Assembly (NCBI GenBank): GCA_013003115.1 | Contig: JABDLF010000048.1 | Coordinates: 1 to 52,894, forward strand | From: Gammaproteobacteria bacterium | GTDB taxonomy: Bacteria; Pseudomonadota; Gammaproteobacteria; Steroidobacterales; JABDLF01 | Length of the DNA stretch: 52,894 nt | Direction of reading: 5' to 3' | In this document: one piece after another, positions 17,895 to 26,080 of the stretch | How positions within the stretch are numbered: position 1 is the stretch's first letter | Layout of the letters: the number at the start of each line of letters is the position of its first letter | Made by a program: the position numbers and the translations under genes | The notes under the pieces: generated by a model | The model's database searches: none | Seen by the model: only the letters and a program-made list of their open reading frames with translations | What the model was told of the DNA's origin: nothing

Positions 17895-19817
17895 ATGACA
17901 GACAAGAACGCACAGCCAGGCGCCTGGCCATCACCCGTTTCGGCAGCGATGATTGCCCAGGGCGGCCTGCGGCTCTCGCAGCCGTGCATTGCCGGTGGCA
18001 ACCTCTACTGGCTGGAGGGTCGCGCCAGCGAGAAAGGGCGAACAGTGCTGATGCGTCGTGCACAGGATGGCAAAGTCAGCGAAATCACGGCAGCACCCAT
18101 CAACGTCCGCAGCGGTGCGCACGAGTATGGCGGTGGTGTGTACTGCGTGCACGAAAACAGGATCTTCTTCGTTGACTACGCCCGCCAGTGCCTGTGTGAA
18201 AAGTCCGGCAGCGGCGAGGCACGCGTCTTCTTCGAGTCCGCGAGCAGGCGGCTTGCAGATCTGTGTTTCGACCCGTGGCGCTCAAGACTGGTGGCGGTCA
18301 GCGAAGACCATGCCGGCGATGGCGAAGCGCAAACCACACTTGTCGCAATCAATATCGAAGATGGGTCACTGGTAACCCTTGCTAGCGGCGCAGATTTCTA
18401 CAGTTCGCCGGTTATTGATGCCGACGGCAGACGCCTGGCATGGCTTGAGTGGAATCATCCCGACATGCCGTGGGATTCAACCACGCTTAAGGTGGCCGAA
18501 CTTCGTCACGGCACCGCGCCCCTGCAGTCTGCGACCGCTGCAGGCGGAAACGGTGAGTCAATCTTTCAGCCCCGCTGGGGAGATGATGACAGGCTCTATT
18601 TCATGTCTGACCGCAGCGGCTGGTGGAACCTGCACCGTCTTGAAGAAGACAAAACAGTGCCACTGATGCAAGAAGACGCCGACTGTGGCTTCGGCCAGTG
18701 GGTCTTTGGCATGTCCACATGGGGCTTTATCAGCGCCAAAGAGGCCCTGTGCTGCGGCGCCCGCGACGGACTTTGGTCCCTCGCTGTCATTGACCTTGCC
18801 AAACGCAGTGCCCGATGGCTGGACCTGCCCTTCAACACCATTGAGCATGTCGCCACGGCGCCTGGCAAAGCTGCACTGATTGCAGCCAGCGCACGCCAGG
18901 CTACGGCCGTGATTGAGCTCAACCTCGAGACCACCGCCTGGCAGATTGTCCGGCAATCGGTTCGCAGCGACATCGGCCCTGAGTGGATTTCAGAAGCCGT
19001 TCCCATACGTTATCGAAGTAACGGTGATCACGCGCACGCCTTTTACTATGCGCCAAAAAACAAAGATTTTGACCTGCATGGGAGACCACCGCCTCTGCTG
19101 GTCAAATGCCACGGTGGACCCACCGCCCACGCAGATGCGGGTCTTGACTGGCGCCTGCAGTTCTGGACATCGCGCGGCTTCGCGGTGCTGGACGTCAACT
19201 ACAGAGGTAGCACCGGCTTTGGCCGTGCCTACCGCGAACAGCTGCTTGGCAGCTGGGGAATATCTGATGTCGACGATGCAGTCAACGCAGCAAAGTATCT
19301 CGTTGAGCAGGGCCTCGCTGATGCGGACAGGCTCACCATCAGCGGCGGCAGTGCCGGCGGCTTCACCGTGCTTTCAGCGCTCGCCTTTCGCGACACATTC
19401 AAAGCAGGAACCAGTCTCTATGGCGTGAGCGAACTGGCGTCGCTGCTAAGCGATACGCACAAGTTCGAAGCTCGCTATCTCGACCGGCTTGTCGGCCCCT
19501 GGCCCGAAAGCAGTGACGTCTACAAGGCGCGCTCTCCACTCGAACATGCCGACAACCTGTCCTGCCCGGTTCTCTTCCTGCAGGGGCTTAAAGACCGCGT
19601 AGTAACCCCTGATCAGTCAGAGCGCATGGTCGAGGCGCTACGCAGAAAAGGCCTGCCAGTGCTCTACATCAGCTTCGCAGAGGAGGGCCACGGCTTCCGG
19701 CAAGCTGAAAACATCATCACGGCGCTGGAAGCCGAACTCTATTTCTATGGCAAAATCTTCGGCTTCGCGCCCGCAGGCATCGACTTTTCACAAGCTATTG
19801 AGAACCTGGATGAGTAA
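17895..19817 (+). CDS. S9 family peptidase (prolyl oligopeptidase/acylaminoacyl-peptidase type), cytoplasmic
   Basis: 640 residues with no signal peptide. The first ~370 residues form the propeller (PSPVSAAMIAQGGLRLSQP, FMSDRSGWWNLHRLEED). The hydrolase domain follows with HGGPTAHADAGLDWRLQFW and VNYRGSTGFGRAYRE. The triad is Ser486 in SGGSAGGF, Asp567 in GLKDRVV and His599 in EGHGF. It should cleave short peptides, complementing exported peptidases. The ATG immediately follows the nudC stop, and only three bases separate its stop from the metalloprotease gene, so the three are very likely one operon. Confidence 0.9.
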   Translation: MTDKNAQPGAWPSPVSAAMIAQGGLRLSQPCIAGGNLYWLEGRASEKGRTVLMRRAQDGKVSEITAAPINVRSGAHEYGGGVYCVHENRIFFVDYARQCLCEKSGSGEARVFFESASRRLADLCFDPWRSRLVAVSEDHAGDGEAQTTLVAINIEDGSLVTLASGADFYSSPVIDADGRRLAWLEWNHPDMPWDSTTLKVAELRHGTAPLQSATAAGGNGESIFQPRWGDDDRLYFMSDRSGWWNLHRLEEDKTVPLMQEDADCGFGQWVFGMSTWGFISAKEALCCGARDGLWSLAVIDLAKRSARWLDLPFNTIEHVATAPGKAALIAASARQATAVIELNLETTAWQIVRQSVRSDIGPEWISEAVPIRYRSNGDHAHAFYYAPKNKDFDLHGRPPPLLVKCHGGPTAHADAGLDWRLQFWTSRGFAVLDVNYRGSTGFGRAYREQLLGSWGISDVDDAVNAAKYLVEQGLADADRLTISGGSAGGFTVLSALAFRDTFKAGTSLYGVSELASLLSDTHKFEARYLDRLVGPWPESSDVYKARSPLEHADNLSCPVLFLQGLKDRVVTPDQSERMVEALRRKGLPVLYISFAEEGHGFRQAENIITALEAELYFYGKIFGFAPAGIDFSQAIENLDE

Positions 19818-19820
19818 TTC

Positions 19821-22310
19821 ATGAACCCGACTATGCTCTTTGCTTCCCTGGTTTTAACCGGTTCCATGCTGCTTGGGGGCTGCACCAGCCTGACTGCAAA
19901 GACGGATGCGCCAGACCGTGTGACCGCAGCTTCATCTGTTATTGCGGGCATGGAATTCCATCAGGGTTTTCTGCCTTTTTTCTGGGACGAAAAACGCGGC
20001 AAGGTCCTTCTGCTCATAGAGGACCCGGGGCAGGAATTCATTTACATCAACTACCTCGCGCGCGGCATAGGCTCAAATGACCTGGGACTCGACCGCGGAC
20101 AATTAGGCAACACGCGCATCGTCAGGTTTCAGCGAGCCGGCCCGCGCATTCTGCTAGTGCAGCCAAACTACGACTACCGTGCTGTCACCAGCAACAGCAA
20201 TGAGCGCGCTGCCATCGAGGAGTCATTTGCCAGCTCGGTGCTTTGGTCATTCAAGATAGAACACGAAGCGGACGGGCAGCTTGTTGTAGATGCCAGCGAG
20301 TTTCTCGCGCGCGATGCGCACGGCCTCGCAAAGCGTCTGCGCGATACCAACGAAGGCAGCTACAGCGTGGACGCCGAGCGTTCCGTTTTTTACCCGCCTC
20401 GCAGCCGCGCGTTCGAACGCAACACGGAGTTGGAGTACCTGGTTACCTTCGCCGGACAGCCGAGCGGCCGGCAATTACCCAGCGTTGTGCCCACACCCGA
20501 AGCGATCACCGTGCACATGCACCATTCTTTCGTTCAGCTCCCGGATGACGGCTACTCACCCCGCATCTTAGACCCACGCAGCGGATATTTTGGAATCAGC
20601 TACAGCGATTACGCGACGCCCATAGAAGCGCCACTTACCAAGCGATTCATCGCACGACACCGGCTCCAGAAGCGCAGCCCGGGCGCGCCGGTCAGCGACG
20701 CAGTCGAACCTATCGTTTACTACGTGGACGCGGGCGCGCCCTCACCCATCCGCGAGGCGCTGATCGACGGAGCGCGCTGGTGGAACGACGCATTTGAGGC
20801 GGCCGGGTATCGCGATGCCTATCGGGTCGAGGTGCTGCCGGAGGGGGCCGACCCGCTTGACGTTCGCTACAATGTAATCCAATGGGTTCACCGCTCTACC
20901 CGCGGCTGGTCTTATGGCGCCAGCGTTATCGACCCCCGCACCGGCGAGATCATAAAAGGCCATGTTTCGTTGGGCTCATTGCGCGTACGCCAGGATTTTC
21001 TTCTCGCCGAGGGCTTACTGTCGCCCTATGCAGCCGGTGGCGACAATGCAGAAAGTGTCGAAAAACTGAAAGCCCTTGCCCTCGCCAGGCTGCGGCAGCT
21101 TTCTGCGCATGAAGTCGGACATACCCTCGGGCTTAACCACAACTTCGCCGCAAGCGTGCAGGACCGGGCCTCTGTCATGGACTATCCACATCCCCTGGTC
21201 ACCCTCGCGGCGGACGGGTCACTTGATATAAGCGAGGCCTACGCCGTCGGTGTCGGCGCATGGGACAAGTTTGCCATCGAATATGGCTATCAGGACTTTC
21301 CGGAGACCCTGAACGAGAAGGACGCCCTCGGCGATATCGTCAAGGCGTCCCTTGCCCGCGGCCAGCTTTACGTCGTTGACCAGGACGCGCGAACTGCCGG
21401 GGCCGCACACCCTCTCGGACATCTGTGGGACAACGGCAGCAGTGCTGTAGATGAGCTCAACCGCCTGATGAACGTGCGCAAGCAGGTATTGAAGCAGTTT
21501 TCGGAGAAGAACATTCCTGTCGGTGAGCCCCTCGCGACGCTGGAAGAGGTTCTGGTGCCAATGTACCTGATGCATCGTTACCAGCTCGAAGCAACGGCCA
21601 AACTTCTCGGCGGGCAGTACTACAGCTACGCGATGCGCGGAGACGGGCAGACAGCGACGCGCATGCTGGATGGCGCCACCCAGCGCGCCGCGCTGGATGC
21701 AATGCTCTCTGCGTTACGCCCCGAGGCGCTGGCTCTGCCGAACTCCGTGACAAGTGCTATCCCCGGACGGCCGCCAGGTTACTGGCCTCATCGGGAGCTG
21801 TTCGACCGCAGAACCGGAACTGTTTTTGATGCCTTTGCGCCGGCCGAGGCCGCGGCAAGCCTGACGGTGGATCTCATTCTTGAGCCGCAGCGTGCCAACC
21901 GACTGGTCAATTTCAATGCGCTGATGCGTGATCAGCCGGGACTCGAATACGTTCTCGACAGGCTGATCGCGTCAAGCTGGAAAGCCGATCGCAGGTCGGG
22001 CCAGACCGGCAACCTGCAGTCCATCGTCGATCATGCTGTTTTGGACGGCATGATGCGCCTGGCAGCCGAACCTCAGGCAGGTGAAGTCGTGCGCGGGAAA
22101 GTTTATGCGCGTCTAACGACCCTCGCGACGCTGCTGGACCGGCGCGCTGCTCGCAACGGCAACGCAGAAGCAGCCGACCATTACCGCTATGGCGCATTGC
22201 GTATCAAGCGCTTCCTCGAGGATCCGCAAAAACACGCGCCGCCGCCCGCGCGCACCATCCCGCCCGGCTCACCTATTGGCAACGCAATCACCGGAAGCAT
22301 GCTGCAGTAG
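19821..22310 (+). CDS. Zinc-dependent metalloprotease lipoprotein (metzincin, DUF5117-type)
   Basis: 829 residues with a lipoprotein signal (LTGSMLLGGC, Cys21), so it should be membrane-anchored outside the cytoplasm. The metzincin zinc motif HEVGHTLGLNH provides His430, Glu431, His434 and His440. VMDYPHP 19 residues later is the candidate Met-turn. The N-terminal part, with FHQGFLPFFWDEKRGK and the long beta-rich region, matches DUF5117/DUF5118-containing peptidases. Substrate is unknown; a role in degrading environmental or envelope protein is inferred from the neighbouring S9 peptidase and amino-acid permease. Confidence 0.87.
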   Translation: MNPTMLFASLVLTGSMLLGGCTSLTAKTDAPDRVTAASSVIAGMEFHQGFLPFFWDEKRGKVLLLIEDPGQEFIYINYLARGIGSNDLGLDRGQLGNTRIVRFQRAGPRILLVQPNYDYRAVTSNSNERAAIEESFASSVLWSFKIEHEADGQLVVDASEFLARDAHGLAKRLRDTNEGSYSVDAERSVFYPPRSRAFERNTELEYLVTFAGQPSGRQLPSVVPTPEAITVHMHHSFVQLPDDGYSPRILDPRSGYFGISYSDYATPIEAPLTKRFIARHRLQKRSPGAPVSDAVEPIVYYVDAGAPSPIREALIDGARWWNDAFEAAGYRDAYRVEVLPEGADPLDVRYNVIQWVHRSTRGWSYGASVIDPRTGEIIKGHVSLGSLRVRQDFLLAEGLLSPYAAGGDNAESVEKLKALALARLRQLSAHEVGHTLGLNHNFAASVQDRASVMDYPHPLVTLAADGSLDISEAYAVGVGAWDKFAIEYGYQDFPETLNEKDALGDIVKASLARGQLYVVDQDARTAGAAHPLGHLWDNGSSAVDELNRLMNVRKQVLKQFSEKNIPVGEPLATLEEVLVPMYLMHRYQLEATAKLLGGQYYSYAMRGDGQTATRMLDGATQRAALDAMLSALRPEALALPNSVTSAIPGRPPGYWPHRELFDRRTGTVFDAFAPAEAAASLTVDLILEPQRANRLVNFNALMRDQPGLEYVLDRLIASSWKADRRSGQTGNLQSIVDHAVLDGMMRLAAEPQAGEVVRGKVYARLTTLATLLDRRAARNGNAEAADHYRYGALRIKRFLEDPQKHAPPPARTIPPGSPIGNAITGSMLQ

Positions 22311-22373
22311 CAGGATAACCCGGGCCGAGCTGCGATCATCGGAAGCACACTGAAGAAATTTCGTTTTACAACT

Positions 22374-23648
22374 GTGACAGCCGTCGTGATTGCCAACATG
22401 GTGGGCACAGGTGTTTTTACGAGCCTCGGATTTCAACTGCTCGAGATTCGCTCGGGGTTCGTGTTGTTGATGCTCTGGTTTGTTGGTGGCGTGGTCGCTT
22501 TCTGCGGTGCCATGACCTACGCAGAGCTGGGCGCGGCGCTCCCTCGATCGGGCGGCGAATATAACTTTTTGAGCCGCATCTACCACCCGGTGGTTGGTTT
22601 CATTTCAGGCTGGATATCCGCGACCATTGGATTCGCAGCACCAACGGCACTGGCCGCTATTACGTTTGCTGCCTATGCGGCGTCCTCTTTTAGCGGGGAC
22701 GCACCATCATGGCTGCTCAAAGCCATGGCGTGCGGCCTCATAGCCGTGTTGACCCTCGTGCACGCGAGCAGCCGGCGCAACAGTGGCGGCATGCAGGTTA
22801 TTTTCACCATCCTGAAAGTCATCGTAATTGTCAGTTTTTGCATGGCGGCGCTCTTTTTCTCCCGGCATGCTCAGCCCGTTAACTTCATGCCCGTAAGCGG
22901 TGATGGCGCGCTTTTGCTGAGTGGCGCCTTTGCGGTTTCGCTGATCTACGTCAACTATGCTTACACGGGCTGGAACGCTGCGACTTACCTGAGCAGCGAA
23001 TTTGAAAACCCACAAAAGTATCTGCCCTGGGTGCTGCTCAGCGGGACATTGCTGGTCATGCTGCTCTACCTGGCACTCAACTTCGTGTTTTTGCGGGTGG
23101 CGCCGATGGAGGCAATGACCGGCCAGGTCGAAATTGGCTACATCGCCGCGGAAGCGGCTTTCGGCCCGATCGGCGGTCGATTTACCGGACTCGTGCTCGC
23201 GCTCCTGCTCATATCCACGGTTAGCGCCATGACGCTTGCAGGACCGCGCGTGCTGCAGGTAATCGGCGAGGACTTTCGTGCGCTGCGATTTCTCTCAAAA
23301 AAGAACCGCGATGGCCTGCCGGCCGTTGCTATCATCCTGCAGTCGAGCCTGGCTATTATTTTTGTCCTCTCTTCCAGCTTCGAGTCGATACTCGTGTTCG
23401 CGGGCTTCACGCTCGCGCTCAGCAGTTCTGTAACCGTACTCGGCGTCTATGTGTTGCGCTGGCGCCAGCCTGCGCTGCCGAGACCTTACCGGGTGGTGGG
23501 CTACCCTGTAACGCCGCTGATATACCTGACCGTTACCGTCTGGACACTGGTGTTTGTGCTGATAAACAAGCCGCAGGAGGCCTTCGCAGGCCTTGGCCTT
23601 GTATTTGCGGGCGCCGTCTTTTACCTGCTCTCGCGCCGCTTTTCCTGA
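22374..23648 (+). CDS. APC family amino-acid permease
   Basis: 424 residues from GTG at 22374, with about twelve membrane helices. TM1 contains the unwound substrate/sodium-site motif (IANMVGTGVFTSLGF), and the loops carry AELGAALPRSGGEYNF, characteristic of APC transporters. The family imports or exchanges amino acids. The true start is uncertain: the frame is open back to 22311, and the basic LKKFRFTT before TM1, typical of the family, is encoded from CTG 22350, which has GGAAG just upstream. It follows the metzincin gene, consistent with uptake of released amino acids. Confidence 0.88.
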   Translation: MTAVVIANMVGTGVFTSLGFQLLEIRSGFVLLMLWFVGGVVAFCGAMTYAELGAALPRSGGEYNFLSRIYHPVVGFISGWISATIGFAAPTALAAITFAAYAASSFSGDAPSWLLKAMACGLIAVLTLVHASSRRNSGGMQVIFTILKVIVIVSFCMAALFFSRHAQPVNFMPVSGDGALLLSGAFAVSLIYVNYAYTGWNAATYLSSEFENPQKYLPWVLLSGTLLVMLLYLALNFVFLRVAPMEAMTGQVEIGYIAAEAAFGPIGGRFTGLVLALLLISTVSAMTLAGPRVLQVIGEDFRALRFLSKKNRDGLPAVAIILQSSLAIIFVLSSSFESILVFAGFTLALSSSVTVLGVYVLRWRQPALPRPYRVVGYPVTPLIYLTVTVWTLVFVLINKPQEAFAGLGLVFAGAVFYLLSRRFS

Positions 23649-23666
23649 GCCGGCGGACACGCGGGC

Positions 23667-23721
23667 CTCTGTAGGACCACTGTCAGGCCTCTGTCAGGCC
23701 TCTGTCGGGCCTCTGTCAGGC
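23667..23721. repeat. Tandem repeat, five units of 11 bp
   Basis: Five head-to-tail 11-mers with consensus CTCTGTCAGGC run from 23667 to 23721 with no gaps. Units 3 and 5 are identical, and the others differ by one to three bases. The array fills the space between the permease stop (23648) and the convergent VOC gene. The last unit contains that gene's stop codon. Confidence 0.85.
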
Positions 23722-24063
23722 CTGAGTAAGACCGATGGGGTTGCCCTCAGGATCCTCAATCAGTGCAAAAGTGAGCTCGCCGTACAACATTGGCGGAATG
23801 CGCACGTTTGCGTTCAGCTTCTTCGCCCGGGCAACCGTTTTCTCCAGGTCGTCCACTTCTATGTAAACAACCAGCTCGGCCTTGCCTTCCGGTTCATGCC
23901 GAATGCCGGCGGTCGGTTTGCCGCCCGGTTCAGTCTTGATGTCGTAGTAGTCGAACCCGGATACGTCTTTGCGTTCGATCTGCCAATCAAAAAGCTCCGC
24001 GTAGAATTTCTTCAGCTGCTCGCCATTTCTGCCGGCGATCTCGATGTGTTTAATCCTGGCCAC
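23716..24063 (-). CDS. VOC family protein (glyoxalase-like)
   Basis: 115 residues beginning MARIKHIEIAGRNGEQLKKF, with YAELFDWQIE, KAELVVYIEVDDLEKTV and a closing FALIEDPEGNPIGLTQ, the pattern of small VOC proteins often annotated as glyoxalase/dioxygenase-like. No specific reaction can be assigned. Its last codons and stop lie inside the 11-bp tandem repeat, so the final GLTQA may have been shaped by repeat expansion. It sits downstream of the carboxylesterase gene on the same strand, 73 bases apart. Confidence 0.82.
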   Translation of the reverse strand: MARIKHIEIAGRNGEQLKKFYAELFDWQIERKDVSGFDYYDIKTEPGGKPTAGIRHEPEGKAELVVYIEVDDLEKTVARAKKLNANVRIPPMLYGELTFALIEDPEGNPIGLTQA

Positions 24064-24136
24064 AATTATCCTTCAGTAAACCGGCCGTGCGGACAAGCCA
24101 AACGCCTGTTCGCCAGCCTGGAAATAAAATTCAATT

Positions 24137-24817
24137 TTAATCGGTCTTGCCAGCCAGCACCTTTTCCAGCCAGCGGCGAATGTCGGTAACTTCTTCCATG
24201 GCCACGTTGTGCGCGACAGGATAGGTCTTCCAGGTGACCTCATATCCGAGATCAAGCAAAACATCCTTGCTGTCGCTGCCCAGTGAAAGCGCTACAACAT
24301 CATCGTGTACGCCGTGTGCCATGAATATTTCAGTGCCATGGTTAACGCTCACGCGCTCGTCAGCCGTGTCTTCCGTATGCGGAAGGTACGTGGACAGCCC
24401 CATGATTCCGGCCAGTTTCTCCGGATAGCGAAGACCGGTATACAGCGCAACCGCGCCACCCTGAGAAAAGCCTGCAAGCACGATGTTTGAGGTTTCTACA
24501 CCGCGCTGGTTTTCACGCCTGATCAGCGCAGCCACGTCAGCCTGGCTTTGCATGATCCCCTCGCGATCCTGCGGCGAGCTGCGGTCAATACCGACGATGT
24601 CGTACCAGGCCCGCATCTGAAATCCCGCATTCAGCGTCACGGGCCGAACGGGCGCGTGCGGGAAAACAAACCTGATCGGGATTTCCTCAATGTCCAGCTG
24701 CGGCACTATCGGCTCGAAATCATTGCCATCGGCCCCGAGGCCATGCAGCCAGATTACGCTGGCCCCGGGCCGCGATCCCGTTTCAATCTCAACCGCATCC
24801 AGCAGTCCTCGCGTCAT
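24137..24817 (-). CDS. Carboxylesterase / phospholipase-like alpha/beta hydrolase
   Basis: 226 residues from ATG at 24817, chosen because GAGGA lies six bases upstream; an upstream in-frame start would add an unconserved extension. The family features are VIWLHGLGADGNDFEPIVPQ, the nucleophile elbow LAGFSQGGAVAL, the Asp of HGVHDDVV and the His of PVAHNV. This is the small esterase group related to acyl-protein thioesterase and E. coli YpfH. The natural substrate is unknown. It is divergent from the membrane-anchored unknown at 24880. Confidence 0.9.
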   Translation of the reverse strand: MTRGLLDAVEIETGSRPGASVIWLHGLGADGNDFEPIVPQLDIEEIPIRFVFPHAPVRPVTLNAGFQMRAWYDIVGIDRSSPQDREGIMQSQADVAALIRRENQRGVETSNIVLAGFSQGGAVALYTGLRYPEKLAGIMGLSTYLPHTEDTADERVSVNHGTEIFMAHGVHDDVVALSLGSDSKDVLLDLGYEVTWKTYPVAHNVAMEEVTDIRRWLEKVLAGKTD

Positions 24818-24879
24818 GGTGTATCCTCGATTCGGGCTGATTGCCCGGGCGCCCATGGTAGCAAAGCAGGAGGGCCTTG

Positions 24880-25314
24880 ATGCGCAAAAATGACAGTTTC
24901 CGAGAGCAACTCAGACGCAATTCAGTTGCCTTGATCAGCCTGGCAGTCGCCCTTGCTGGTCTCGGCTACAACACGTGGCGCAATGAACAGACTGAAATGA
25001 ATCGCAACGTCCGGCATGCTGCCTTTGAGATGCTGGTGCGGCTGGGAGAACTTCAGCAGGTCGCAGACCACCTGCACTACGGCAATGACCCTGAGCAGGG
25101 CAACCCCATTACCGGGTGGGGCTTTGTCGCAGTCATTCGAGATCTCGCCATGGTAATGCCGAAGCCGGTGCAGGAAAGCTCGGGAAGGCTCTTCAAAACC
25201 TGGGAGGCCCACTGGGAGGGGCTAGGCGATTCGCAAAAGTCCATACAAGCTATCACTGATGCCGTCGCCGAAACCAGGGCAAGCGTCGTTAGCGAACTCG
25301 AAGCGCTGAAATGA
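24880..25314 (+). CDS. Hypothetical protein with one N-terminal membrane helix
   Basis: 144 residues from ATG at 24880, which has a strong AGGAGGG at 24868-24874; a TTG one codon earlier is less likely. After a basic N-terminus comes one helix (about residues 16-30, SVALISLAVALAGLGYN). The remainder is a soluble, mostly helical domain (HAAFEMLVRLGELQQVADHL, RDLAMVMPKPVQE), ending in Glu/Ala-rich helix. I do not recognise a family. The strong ribosome-binding site and membrane topology support a real gene. A role cannot be assigned from the neighbours. Confidence 0.7.
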   Translation: MRKNDSFREQLRRNSVALISLAVALAGLGYNTWRNEQTEMNRNVRHAAFEMLVRLGELQQVADHLHYGNDPEQGNPITGWGFVAVIRDLAMVMPKPVQESSGRLFKTWEAHWEGLGDSQKSIQAITDAVAETRASVVSELEALK

Positions 25315-25354
25315 CACCGTTTACCCCTGCCAACTCGCTTTAAAGGACAGCGCC

Positions 25355-25801
25355 ATGACTATCTGGTTTGAAAAATACGATTACACCGAGCCCGGGCTGC
25401 TTGAGCATCTCAACGACCTTGCGCGCCAGACGGCCGACGGGCATCTGGGCATACGACTCACCGAAATTGGTCCAGACTTCCTGCGCGGCACGGTGCCTGT
25501 CGATGAGCGAACGCGCCAGCCATTCGGCCTGCTGCATGGCGGCGTCTCGGTAGTCCTGGCAGAGAGTCTTGGCAGCGTAGCGGCAAATCTCTGCGTCGAT
25601 TCCGCGACGTCGATGTGCGTAGGGCTCGACATTAATGCAAACCACCTGCGGGCCGTTCGCGAAGGCACGGTCACCGGCACCGCACGCCCTTTTCGCATTG
25701 GCCGGAGCACCCAGGTATGGGGCATTGAACTCGAGAACGACAAACAGCAGCTAAGCTGCGTCGCGCGCCTTACCGTGGCCGTCCTGCCGCGCAGGCACTG
25801 A
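25355..25801 (+). CDS. Hotdog-fold acyl-CoA thioesterase (PaaI/MenI/YdiI group)
   Basis: 148 residues. The family pattern is clear: HLGIRLTEIGPDFLRGTVPV at the first strand, RTRQPFGLLHGGVSVVLAES containing the HGG active-site helix with its catalytic Glu downstream, and GLDINANHLRAVREG closing the sheet. It resembles DHNA-CoA and phenylacetyl-CoA type thioesterases, but the CoA substrate is undetermined. It follows the hypothetical membrane protein gene after 40 bases. Confidence 0.87.
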   Translation: MTIWFEKYDYTEPGLLEHLNDLARQTADGHLGIRLTEIGPDFLRGTVPVDERTRQPFGLLHGGVSVVLAESLGSVAANLCVDSATSMCVGLDINANHLRAVREGTVTGTARPFRIGRSTQVWGIELENDKQQLSCVARLTVAVLPRRH

Positions 25802-25856
25802 GCTTTGTAGCCACAACCGCTATACTTCGCAAATCCCTGGGGCGCGGAGATTGAGA

Positions 25857-26042
25857 TTGCGCAGATTAACTATCATGACACTGTTTCTGCTGGCCGCCTG
25901 CGGGCAGAAAGGACAGCTGTACCTGCCGGGCCCGGCAAAAACGGACATGCCGGCAGTCAAAGCAGAGCAGGTTGAATCACCGCCGACTACCACTGCCGAC
26001 GAAACCGCAGAAGTGGGAAACAAAAAGGATAAGAACAACTGA
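25857..26042 (+). CDS. lptM: LptM-like small lipoprotein (LPS translocon maturation)
   Basis: 61 residues from TTG at 25857, six bases after GGAGA; another in-frame TTG at 25851 would sit directly on the Shine-Dalgarno. The signal MRRLTIMTLFLLAAC is lipobox-terminated and followed by GQKGQLYLPGP, matching the LptM/YifL signature (C-G-x-K-G-P/Q-L-Y). In E. coli LptM helps oxidise and mature LptD. The tail is short and acidic/Lys-rich. It is usually next to lysA; here it lies between a thioesterase and polA. A TATACT at 25821-25826 may be its -10 element. Confidence 0.8.
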   Translation: MRRLTIMTLFLLAACGQKGQLYLPGPAKTDMPAVKAEQVESPPTTTADETAEVGNKKDKNN

Positions 26043-26080
26043 CCACTGCCACAGGCGGCGGCAGTTGAATTCCCAGATCA

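Noticed and set aside
23667-23721. CRISPR-like array
   Set aside because: Units are 11 bases, contiguous and without spacers; no cas gene is near.
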